This document shows positions 55,814 through 63,259 of a stretch of 64,000 bases of DNA, one piece after another. The notes beneath the pieces are model-generated. The model was not told where the DNA came from and made no database searches. It was given only the letters and a program-made list of their open reading frames with translations. Each line of letters opens with the position of its first letter. The first letter of the stretch is position 1. This DNA comes from Pseudomonadales bacterium (GTDB lineage: Bacteria > Pseudomonadota > Gammaproteobacteria > Pseudomonadales > Azotimanducaceae). The DNA is taken from contig JAEPOO010000002.1 in NCBI GenBank assembly GCA_017642855.1, positions 829,545-893,544 of the forward strand, in the 5' to 3' direction. Made by a program: the position numbers and the translations under genes.

Positions 55814-55839
55814 GGCACGCGGATTCTGTGGCTCTTTGA

Positions 55840-56340
55840 GTGAACAAATTTAAGTTCTGTCCCATGTGTGCGGCTCCGCTGTTCGAAAAAGCACCGGGTC
55901 GCATTGAATGCTCCATGGCTTGTGGCTTTGTGAATTACGACAATCCAACGCCGGTGGCTGCAGTGGTCGTGGAGTATCAGGGGTCCATTGTTCTGGCGCA
56001 TAACCGCGCGTGGAAAGGTGATTTTTACGGGCTCATCACGGGATTTGTTGATCATGGCGAAGGGCCCGCTGAGTGCGCGGTTCGGGAAGTCAAAGAAGAG
56101 CTGGATCTGGATGCAGAGCCGCCGAGTCTGATTGGTGTGTATCCTTTCGAGCAGCTGAACCAGGTGATTATCGGTTACCATGTCCGAGCTGCAGGCGATA
56201 TCACATTGAATGAGGAACTGGATCGCTATCAGCTTGTATCACCCGACGAGTGCGTTGCCTGGTCAACGGGCACTGGCTTCGCGTTACGCGATTGGCTGCG
56301 CTCTAAAGGCATTGAACCAGAGATGATGAAGTTGCCTTGA
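55840..56340 (+). CDS. NUDIX hydrolase with N-terminal zinc ribbon
   Basis: The 166-residue protein opens with CPMCAAPL and later IECSMACGF, a four-Cys zinc ribbon (about 7-28), followed by the NUDIX box GFVDHGEGPAECAVREVKEEL (about 67-87; Glu pair intact). The layout resembles the C-terminal half of NADH pyrophosphatase-type enzymes (NudC), but shorter. Start is GTG 55840. It probably cleaves a nucleoside diphosphate-linked compound; the substrate is not visible. It is close behind the D-aminoacylase-like gene. Confidence 0.88.
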   Translation: MNKFKFCPMCAAPLFEKAPGRIECSMACGFVNYDNPTPVAAVVVEYQGSIVLAHNRAWKGDFYGLITGFVDHGEGPAECAVREVKEELDLDAEPPSLIGVYPFEQLNQVIIGYHVRAAGDITLNEELDRYQLVSPDECVAWSTGTGFALRDWLRSKGIEPEMMKLP

Positions 56341-56381
56341 TCCGTTCAGACAAGCTTCGTATTCAGATGTAGAGTAACCAT

Positions 56382-57836
56382 ATGTCAGCCCAACCTCTGT
56401 CTCGCCTCACAATTTATGCTTATGGAACGATCGGACTGCCACTGGCGGTCATCGGTTACCCTCTGGCTATCTGGATTCCAGCCCACTATGCGGGTGAGCT
56501 TGGGATCGGCCTTGCGGCAGTCGGTACGATTCTGATGTTGGCCCGGCTTACGGATGTCGTTACTGACCCATTGATGGGTGAACTTTCTGATCGTTGGAAA
56601 ACACGATTCGGGCGCCGAAGGCCGTGGCTGCTTATTGGCATGCCCGTGATGATGTTTGGTGCCTACAAACTCTTTGTGCCGCCGGAAGGCGACGTCAGCT
56701 ATATCTACTTCCTTTTTTATCTCACCGTGTTTTTTCTCGGCAGCACCATTATTGCGCTGCCACACCGGGCCTGGGGTGCCGAACTGTCACCGGATTACCA
56801 CCAGCGTTCTCGTGTAACCGCCGCGAGAGAGTTTTTTGTGCTTGCCGGGCTGTTACTGGCAGCCGCCGTTCCCATGATCGTAGAAATTATGGCTGATGGC
56901 GGTGGTTCTGTTGGTGCTGTCCTCAGCATCATCTGGAATGACGCGATTGGCGCTTTTACGGGAGAAATTGCGAACAAAGAAGTTGTGGATCGTGCAACTC
57001 TCACTGGACCGGTGTTGATGTGGCTCGCCTACACCATCTTACTTGTGTTGCCTGTCTGCGTGTTCATTGTTGTGCTGTTTGTCAGGGAACCGGAGATATC
57101 GGACGAAAGGAGAGTGCCGATTCAGGAGGGGATAAAGTACCTCTGGAAGAATGGTCCGATGCGACGCGTGCTATTAATTGCTCTGCTTGTCATCTTCGGT
57201 GAGTCGTTCAGGAATGCTGTGTCACTCTTTTTTATCAGGGATATTGTCGGCGTTCCGACAATTGGTGCGGCCTACTTTTTCTATTTCATCGCCGGACTGG
57301 GTGCGATTCCATTCTGGCTCTGGCTGGGGCGCACAATTGGCAAACACCTGGCCTTCATGTGGACGCTGGTGACCGTATCTATTGTCAGTGCCTGCAATCT
57401 TTTTCTTGGATATGGCGACTACCTGCCTTTCTTTGTGCTCTTCATCGTCAAAGGTTTCTGTTATGGCGGGCTGCAGTTTTTACCCTTTGCCATGCTGGCG
57501 GATGTTGTCGACGTGGATACGGCTCGTTCCGGTGGGAAGAGGGCAGGAACCTATTTCTCAATACTCGGTCTGACGGAGAAACTGGGCATCGCCTTCGGCA
57601 CAGGTTTCTCACTTAATCTGATAGGCCTGCTGGGATTTGATCCTCAAGGCGGGGTTGCTGCGAGCACGGAAGCTGGGGTGACGGCGCTCCGAATGGTTTA
57701 CTGCCTGGGGCCGATCTTTTTTTACAGCATCGCCATGTACTATGTCTGGAGTTATCCGTTAACGCCAGAACGTCATAAACGTCTTCGAGAACGAATTGAA
57801 CGAAGAGCGGGATTCAAGCGTCAAGCGAGTCAATGA
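56382..57836 (+). CDS. GPH-type MFS sugar/organic acid:cation symporter
   Basis: The 484-residue membrane protein has about 12 helices and the GPH (MelB-like) motif RLTDVVTDPLMGELSDRW followed by RFGRRRPWLLIG in the second-third helix loop. Another feature is FAMLADVVDVDTARSGGKRAG in the later half. Family members import glycosides or related solutes with Na+ or H+. The gene follows the zinc-ribbon NUDIX gene by 41 bp. The substrate is unknown. Confidence 0.9.
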   Translation: MSAQPLSRLTIYAYGTIGLPLAVIGYPLAIWIPAHYAGELGIGLAAVGTILMLARLTDVVTDPLMGELSDRWKTRFGRRRPWLLIGMPVMMFGAYKLFVPPEGDVSYIYFLFYLTVFFLGSTIIALPHRAWGAELSPDYHQRSRVTAAREFFVLAGLLLAAAVPMIVEIMADGGGSVGAVLSIIWNDAIGAFTGEIANKEVVDRATLTGPVLMWLAYTILLVLPVCVFIVVLFVREPEISDERRVPIQEGIKYLWKNGPMRRVLLIALLVIFGESFRNAVSLFFIRDIVGVPTIGAAYFFYFIAGLGAIPFWLWLGRTIGKHLAFMWTLVTVSIVSACNLFLGYGDYLPFFVLFIVKGFCYGGLQFLPFAMLADVVDVDTARSGGKRAGTYFSILGLTEKLGIAFGTGFSLNLIGLLGFDPQGGVAASTEAGVTALRMVYCLGPIFFYSIAMYYVWSYPLTPERHKRLRERIERRAGFKRQASQ

Positions 57837-58258
57837 CGTAAAGGTTTTGCTGGCACCACCGTAAATGCTTTTCTTAGTCGCTGGGAATCATCTACTCATA
57901 TTTCAACAGTTCAGTCGCCGGGAAAAGCCTCCCGGGACTCATCGAACGAATATCCGCTGAAGACGCTCTGAATGCCAAAAGATGATCTTGAATTCGATCC
58001 GTGACGAGAGTGGAGTAAACACTGAATTCAACGACCCAAGCGGTAATGTCAGTTATATTGGTTCCTGCTGATGATGGCCGCGCGATGAAAAACAGACAAA
58101 CAATCGTCAGGTATCGCACAACAAGGCCCATGTGAGTCACGCATGCCGAAAAATCGCAGTTTCGGCTTATCGTTGAAATAGATTGTGACGAGGAAACAGT
58201 GTGGTGAGATGAATCGCCGACGTTTTATACTTGAGCTTCAAGCGCGAAGGAGACAACG
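57837..58258. other. 422-bp stretch between the GPH transporter and the selenoprotein gene
   Basis: This is the longest region without a firm gene. It holds a possible small secreted protein on the minus strand (57892-58131) and, near its end, a weak -10-like TATACT (58226-58231) followed by a short palindrome CTTGA-GCT-TCAAG (58230-58242). GAAGGAGA lies before ATG 58259. I see no terminator with a T-run or other structured RNA. Confidence 0.5.
57892..58131 (-). CDS. Possible small secreted protein, no known family
   Basis: A 79-codon frame with an N-terminal signal-like segment (MGLVVRYLTIVCLFFIARPSSAG, cleavage plausible after SSA) and a short polar remainder. No domain is recognised. It is the only frame of note in this intergenic stretch; ATG 58131 is chosen, with GTG 58140 upstream as an alternative. 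No clear ribosome site is visible, so it may be a chance frame. Confidence 0.35.
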   Translation of the reverse strand: MGLVVRYLTIVCLFFIARPSSAGTNITDITAWVVEFSVYSTLVTDRIQDHLLAFRASSADIRSMSPGRLFPATELLKYE

Positions 58259-59350
58259 ATGGTAACGGTGCTGACCAACACCAGCGAGTTCGAATGTGAC
58301 GAGTCAGAAGGCGGGTTGTGGACGTCGGCACAGGAGATGTCATCGCAACTCGACTGGGCATTGAAACCCGAAGGTTTCTGCCAGGGTGATACCTGCGTGC
58401 CGATCCCATCTGACCGTGTGAATGAGTTCGTGCAGGACGACAAGGTCAACCTATCCGCGTTTTGGCAGCATCTGGGCCGTCCGATAGTCAGTTCGACAGG
58501 AGGTGATATCACAGTGCTCGGTGAAAGTGCGGGTGAGCGCAATGACGCCTTACTCAGCCTTTCGGCGCCGGACTTCACTCTGCCAGACTTCAATGGAAAG
58601 TTGCACTCACTTACCGATTTCAGGCGCCAACGGGTACTTTTGATCACCTGGGCATCCTGGTGAGGATGTCGTCATGATCTGCCAGTTTGGCAGACACTGT
58701 TTGAAAGCGTGCAGGATCAGGACTTCCAGATCGTCTCTGTCGCCATGGATTCCGATATCGAAGCTGCGCGACCCTGGGTTGAAGAGGCTTCTCCAACTTA
58801 CATTACACTGGTAGATCAGAATCACCTGTTGTCTTCTCTCTACAACATGGTGAATGTGCCGCAAGCAGTCTGGATCGATGAGTCCGGAACGATTGTGCGC
58901 CCGACAGAAACCGGTGGATCCATCGATATCCTGCGGGAGTTCGATCCTGAGATTGGCGGTTTCAAGCCTGAAGCACAGGAACGTGCACAGGCCGCTAAGG
59001 CAACTTATCTGGAAGCGGTGAAGGATTGGGCGGTAAACGGTTCATCCAGCCGCTTCACCTTCAATGCGCAGGAAGCTCGTGCCCATGTGGAAACCATGGA
59101 TGACAATGCCGCAGAAGCCCATGCCTGGTTTCGCCTGGGACAGCATTTGATGAATCATGGACGTCAGGAAGAAGCCGACGCCGTGTTCCAATTCTGTCGC
59201 GAAAAACATCCGAATTCCTGGAATATCTTTCGCCAGACCACGGAAAAAATGGAGACCGGTATCGCCGCGGGGGAAGGGTTCTGGAACAAGGTGATGGCCT
59301 TAGGTGAGAAAGCGTATTACAAGCGCGTTGATATGGACGGTATGCCATGA
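58259..59350 (+). CDS. Probable selenoprotein: redoxin/TlpA-like thioredoxin-fold protein with Sec135
   Basis: One frame of 363 codons is interrupted only by TGA at codon 135 (58661-58663). Just before it comes FRRQRVLLITWASW and just after it GCRHDLPVWQTLFESV, so the TGA occupies the first position of the thioredoxin-type redox motif, giving WASW-U-GCR where relatives have Cys. A hairpin matching a bacterial SECIS follows. Both halves belong together: LSAPDFTLPDFNGKLHSLTDF is a typical redoxin opening, and LLSSLYNMVNVPQAVWID (about 200-217) is the cis-Pro region. The N-terminal ~105 residues are a separate domain with GFCQGDTCVPIP. The C-terminal ~110 residues look helical (TPR-like ANDEVF-type repeats are suggested by AWFRLGQHLMNHGRQEEADAVF). 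GAAGGAGA lies seven bases before ATG 58259. No signal peptide is seen. The mltC-like gene follows after 15 bp. If TGA were read as stop, two useless fragments would result. Confidence 0.85.
58661..58694 (+). promoter_or_regulatory. Sec codon and bacterial SECIS-like hairpin
   Basis: The TGA codon (58661-58663) is followed after 14 nt by TCTGCCA (58678-58684), the loop GTT (58685-58687), and TGGCAGA (58688-58694), a perfect 7-bp stem. The loop starts 21 nt after the UGA, within the range described for bacterial SECIS elements, and has a G at its first position followed by U, as the consensus requires. SelB with Sec-tRNA would bind here. Confidence 0.8.
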
Positions 59351-59365
59351 ACTTGCCGTTTGCTG

Positions 59366-60559
59366 ATGCTTAATCGCACACCGTTGTCCACTCGGTGTTT
59401 TCTTTGTGTCTGCACGTTGCTGGGTGTGCTATCGGGCTGTAACAGCATCAGTTATGAAGAGTGGCTTGCTGTTGCCGAAGATCCATCCCGTGCTGGCGAT
59501 CTGATCCAGAGAAAGAGTGTCTACTACGCCACGAATCCTGAAAGATTGGGTGCTGATCTGAAAGACTTTGAGTTAAGGCTTAAGGCATTCAGACGGCAGA
59601 TTGATGCGCTCTGGGGCAGCGACAATGGTGCGCAGGCAGGCCCGAAGGACTATATCAAGTATACAGACCAGTACTACAATCGCGCGCATATCGACTTTGA
59701 GGCGAGCGAGGTCATTGTGGAAACCATTGCGCCAAATTCTCAACGCCGGTATCTCAAAACGGCCATTGTCACCACACTGCTCACGCCAGATGATCCGCGC
59801 AAGGTTGATCTATATTCGGAAGCAGATCCGGCGGCAGGTAGAGGCACCCCTTTTCTCTTCAAGCAGGTTGTTGATCATCGCAAGCAGCCGGTCGCGGACC
59901 AACAGCAGGCAGAGGCTTATGCCTCGTACCTGGTCGAGAATCGGTTGCGTGAAGTCACTATTGGCAAGCGGCGGGGACTCCGTGTCGTTTTTCCATTGGT
60001 ACCGAATAGTGATGACATCCGTGCTTACAAGTATGCCGATCTTGTGCGTCGCTCCAGTCGCGAGTACAACGTGAGCGAAAGTCTCATCTATGGTGTCATC
60101 AAGACAGAGAGCAGCTTTAACCCCTTTGCGGTCAGTCACGCGCCAGCCTACGGTCTTATGCAGATCGTGCCGAGTACCGCAGGGCGAGATGTGTTTGAGC
60201 GTATCAAGAAGGTCAAAGGGCAACCCATTCCTGCGGATTTGTACGACCCCTCATACAATATCGATATCGGTACGGCCTATCTCAAGATTCTGCAGGACGA
60301 TTACCTTGCCAAGATTAAGGACAGCAACGCTCGACGTTACTCGGTCATTTCGGCCTACAACGGTGGTGCAGGAAATGTCTTCAGAACGTTTTCTGATGAT
60401 CGAGATGGGGCGCTGGCTCGAATCAACCAGCTCTCTCCCCAGGAAGTCTTTCGACAGCTAAACCAGAACCATCCGAAACTTGAATCGCGCAGATATCTCG
60501 TGAAAGTCTCTGAAGCCCAGCAGGAGTTCTGGCGCAATGATGGGTTTGTGGACTCGTAA
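59366..60559 (+). CDS. mltC: Membrane-bound lytic murein transglycosylase (MltC-like)
   Basis: The 397-residue lipoprotein (signal FLCVCTLLGVLSGC, Cys near 25) matches MltC in layout: an N-terminal DUF3393-type domain (about 30-190, ISYEEWLAVAEDPSRAGDLI at its start) and a C-terminal SLT domain. In the latter, YGVIKTESSFNPFAVSHAPAYGLMQIVPSTAGRDVF contains the catalytic Glu (in KTESSF) and the GLMQ motif; YNGGAGNVFRTFS is the third motif. It cleaves peptidoglycan glycan strands at the outer membrane. Start ATG 59366. It follows the selenoprotein gene by 15 bp. Confidence 0.9.
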   Translation: MLNRTPLSTRCFLCVCTLLGVLSGCNSISYEEWLAVAEDPSRAGDLIQRKSVYYATNPERLGADLKDFELRLKAFRRQIDALWGSDNGAQAGPKDYIKYTDQYYNRAHIDFEASEVIVETIAPNSQRRYLKTAIVTTLLTPDDPRKVDLYSEADPAAGRGTPFLFKQVVDHRKQPVADQQQAEAYASYLVENRLREVTIGKRRGLRVVFPLVPNSDDIRAYKYADLVRRSSREYNVSESLIYGVIKTESSFNPFAVSHAPAYGLMQIVPSTAGRDVFERIKKVKGQPIPADLYDPSYNIDIGTAYLKILQDDYLAKIKDSNARRYSVISAYNGGAGNVFRTFSDDRDGALARINQLSPQEVFRQLNQNHPKLESRRYLVKVSEAQQEFWRNDGFVDS

Positions 60560-60594
60560 GATCGCTGGGTAGAAGACCCCGTGTTTGCCGGAGA

Positions 60595-61986
60595 CTATCG
60601 GTGACCAGAGAGTTTTCTGGCTCTAAATGATCGACCTTTTACTTTACCTTCCTGGAGCACCTTTAAAGCTTTATTGGCGCTGGAACTTTTGATCGCGACG
60701 AATGATGAGAGATCAAAGATCTTGATCTTGCCGACTTGCTTGCCCTCGATACCACCCTTTCCCGTCAGTGCACCGAGAATATCGCCCGGGCGAATTTTCT
60801 GCTTCTTACCGCCATCAATCTGGAGGGTGATCATGTCTGGCTTGGCGGGCCTTACGTCAGCAGAGATTTGAGGCAGTGGCATGCGCTCAAACGTCTGTCC
60901 GGTCATGCCCTCCAGCAATTCGACCTTGTTCTGTTCATCTTCGTGGTAAAGAGAGCAGGCGATCCCTGAGCTGCCGGCCCTGCCGGTGCGGCCAATTCTG
61001 TGTGTGTGAACTTCGGGATCCCGGGAGAGGTGATAGTTGACGACGACATCCAGCGTCTCGATATCAAGACCTCGTGCGGCAACATCTGTGGCGACAAGCG
61101 CACTGAGGCTCCCGTTTGCGAAGCTGAGGAGACGAATCTCCCGCTCTTTTTGCTCAAGGTCTCCATGAAGTGCCTGCGCGGAGAATCCACGTTCTTTGAG
61201 GGCTGTAGTGACTTCTTCTGTCAGTTGTCTGGTGTTGCAGAAAATGAGTGCGGAGTGCGGTTTGTGGTGCAGCAACACGGTGATCAATGCCCGCATCCGC
61301 GCTTTCTTGTCCGGTATTCTGTAAAGGAGTTGATGGATGCTTGCACTACTGTGCGCCAGGTCAACCGAAACCCGCTTGGGTTGAGTCATGACTTTTTTAG
61401 AGAGCTGTTCTATGTCTGTCGGGAAAGTAGCGCTGAACAGCAAGGTTTGACGCTTGGGAGGGAGATGCCCCGTGACTTTATCGATGATCTCCGTGAAACC
61501 CATATCCAGCATCCGGTCAGCCTCGTCCAGTACGAAGGTCGTCAGATGAGATAAGTCGAGATGGCGTTTACGCAGGTGCTCTTCAACGCGCCCCGGCGTG
61601 CCGACAATGATGTGCGCGCCGTGTTCCAGTGAACCTTTTTGCGGGCCAAAAGCAACGCCCCCGACAAGTGTCAGCACCTTGATGTTGTGGGTGCCGCGGG
61701 CGAGCCGCCTAATCTCCGTTGCCACCTGTTCGGACAGTTCACGGGTTGGGCAAAGCACGAGAGACTGAACCCTGAACCTGCGGACTTCGAGCTTTTGCAG
61801 GATGCCGAGCCCGAAAGCGACGGTTTTACCTGAACCCGTTCGAGCCTGACCGATGACATCTCTGTTCTGCAGAATGTCAGGCAGGCTCACTGCCTGAATG
61901 GGTGTCATCGAGATATAACCGAGGGTATCGAGTGTATGAAGCAGATCAGGTTTTAGCGTGAGTGATGAAAACAGCGGTTGGTCCAC
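60595..61986 (-). CDS. dbpA: DEAD-box ATP-dependent RNA helicase DbpA
   Basis: The 463-residue protein has the DEAD-box set: MTPIQAVSLP (Q motif), ARTGSGKTVAFGLG (I), PTRELSEQV (Ia), VGTPGRV (Ib), FVLDEADRMLDMGF (II), FSATFP (III), ALVATDVAARGLDIE (V) and HRIGRTGRAG (VI). Its C-terminal RNA-binding domain (about 385-463; MITLQIDGGKKQKIRPGDILGALTGKGGI, GKIKIFDLSSFVAI) binds 23S rRNA hairpin 92, which identifies DbpA. It acts in large-subunit assembly. It is convergent with the mltC-like gene (35 bp gap). Confidence 0.95.
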   Translation of the reverse strand: MDQPLFSSLTLKPDLLHTLDTLGYISMTPIQAVSLPDILQNRDVIGQARTGSGKTVAFGLGILQKLEVRRFRVQSLVLCPTRELSEQVATEIRRLARGTHNIKVLTLVGGVAFGPQKGSLEHGAHIIVGTPGRVEEHLRKRHLDLSHLTTFVLDEADRMLDMGFTEIIDKVTGHLPPKRQTLLFSATFPTDIEQLSKKVMTQPKRVSVDLAHSSASIHQLLYRIPDKKARMRALITVLLHHKPHSALIFCNTRQLTEEVTTALKERGFSAQALHGDLEQKEREIRLLSFANGSLSALVATDVAARGLDIETLDVVVNYHLSRDPEVHTHRIGRTGRAGSSGIACSLYHEDEQNKVELLEGMTGQTFERMPLPQISADVRPAKPDMITLQIDGGKKQKIRPGDILGALTGKGGIEGKQVGKIKIFDLSSFVAIKSSSANKALKVLQEGKVKGRSFRARKLSGHR

Positions 61987-62123
61987 AGTGGATCCGGGCA
62001 GGCAGGCGTGCGCACACTCTATTGCAAAACCTTCAGGGTAGCGAGCTTTTCACTTCGGCTACCGACAGGTGGATTCTCAAAAAGAAAGCTCGAAACTCGA
62101 GCGACGTCAATCCGTCATTTTTG

Positions 62124-63161
62124 TTAGCTATTCGCGATGAAATCCACCAGCCTTCTCGCGGTCTCCTCGCCCTGAGATTCCTGAATGAAGTGTCCGGCTG
62201 GAATTCGATCATGGGGTAAGCCTCGTGCACCCGGGACGTTTTCGATCAAAGTGTTTTGGATTTTTTCTGATCCGACGAGCATGTCGAATTGCCCGAACAG
62301 GGTTAAGAAAGGTTTCTCAAACAGCTTTAGTGCTTCCCACGCGGCCAGGCTTTTCTTCACATCAATCATCGATGCCATGCTTGGCAATGTCCGAATACCG
62401 GTCATATAGATTTCTTCCGGGAAGGGCGCGTCGTAGGCGCGGACCTCCTCTTCTGTGAGGGTGAGTCCACCGAAGTCCCTAGCGATATTGTCACTCGCTC
62501 TCAGTTCGGGTCCTGTTAGGGCATAAATCATCCAGCCTTTGAAGAAGTCGGACATATCTTCTTTGATGTAACCGGCTTCCTGACAGACACGAAGGTAATC
62601 ATCGAAAGTTCTTATCGTAGCATTTGGATCTACGGGATAAGCCTCTCGGTCAATGCCCAATGGAATGTTAAGCACTGGATCGGGCATGAGATTGAGCGAG
62701 GTGTTCGAGACCATCACCCGCCGAAAGTGTTCGGGATGATGTGCGACGGTGATAAGGCTGGTGAACCCGCCCCAATCCTGAGCGAACAGAGTAATGTCTT
62801 TCAGCTGAAGTGCTTCGATCATCTCCAGCCACCATGCTGAGTGAGCATAGATGGTATGAGTGTGAATATCTGTTGGTTTGTCCGAACGCCCCATGCCGAT
62901 CATGTCGGGCGCGATGGCTCGATATCCGGCGGCCGTAATGATCGGGATCATCTTCCGGTAAAGGTAAGACCAATCAGGTTGACCATGGAGTAGCAGGACC
63001 ACGGCGCCATCCCTGGGTCCTTCGTCGATGTACTGCATGCGAAGGCCATCGACCTCCACGTAGTTAGGTTGATAGGGAAAGTCGACCAGATTCTCGAATC
63101 GCGAGTCGGGTGTTCTGACAAACTCTCTACCATCGGCGGTGTAGTGCAGTTGAGCGTTCAT
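62124..63161 (-). CDS. Haloalkane dehalogenase-like alpha/beta hydrolase (DhlA-like)
   Basis: The 345-residue protein resembles DhlA-type haloalkane dehalogenases. The oxyanion segment is LLLHGQPDWSYLYRKM (about 57-72), the nucleophile Asp129 lies in FAQDWGGF with Trp130 next to it (the halide-binding Trp in DhlA), and LFGQFDMLVG puts an acid at Asp293, with the base His324 in PAGHFIQE. Such enzymes release halide from haloalkanes. Epoxide hydrolase or another alpha/beta hydrolase function is not excluded because residues of the cap are not compared. It is divergent from the GST-like gene, sharing a 98-bp AT-rich gap with tandem repeats. Confidence 0.88.
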   Translation of the reverse strand: MNAQLHYTADGREFVRTPDSRFENLVDFPYQPNYVEVDGLRMQYIDEGPRDGAVVLLLHGQPDWSYLYRKMIPIITAAGYRAIAPDMIGMGRSDKPTDIHTHTIYAHSAWWLEMIEALQLKDITLFAQDWGGFTSLITVAHHPEHFRRVMVSNTSLNLMPDPVLNIPLGIDREAYPVDPNATIRTFDDYLRVCQEAGYIKEDMSDFFKGWMIYALTGPELRASDNIARDFGGLTLTEEEVRAYDAPFPEEIYMTGIRTLPSMASMIDVKKSLAAWEALKLFEKPFLTLFGQFDMLVGSEKIQNTLIENVPGARGLPHDRIPAGHFIQESQGEETARRLVDFIANS

Positions 63162-63175
63162 GGGACCTGCTTTTA

Positions 63176-63220
63176 ATTAATGCTATGCATTATATATTAA
63201 AATAATGTTTTGCATTATAT
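63176..63220. promoter_or_regulatory. Tandem 20-bp operator-like repeats in a divergent gap
   Basis: Two direct repeats (63176-63195 and 63201-63220) match at 17 of 20 positions with a 25-bp period. Each holds an imperfect palindrome: AATGC-TAT-GCATT (63179-63191) is perfect, AATGT-TTT-GCATT (63204-63216) differs at one position. They lie between the dehalogenase-like gene (minus) and the GST-like gene (plus), in DNA far more AT-rich than the rest of the window. A dimeric repressor such as a TetR or MarR family member is the natural reader. On the minus strand a TATAAT falls at 63194-63189, overlapping the first repeat. Confidence 0.6.
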
Positions 63221-63259
63221 TGTGTGAGGTCTACCTACATTCAAGAGGGCACAGTAGCC

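Noticed and set aside
58259..58663. Two separate broken genes or a frameshift at the redoxin locus
   Set aside because: Both halves are in the same frame, no residues are missing, the TGA falls exactly on the catalytic position and a SECIS-like stem follows; a random nonsense mutation there would be a coincidence.
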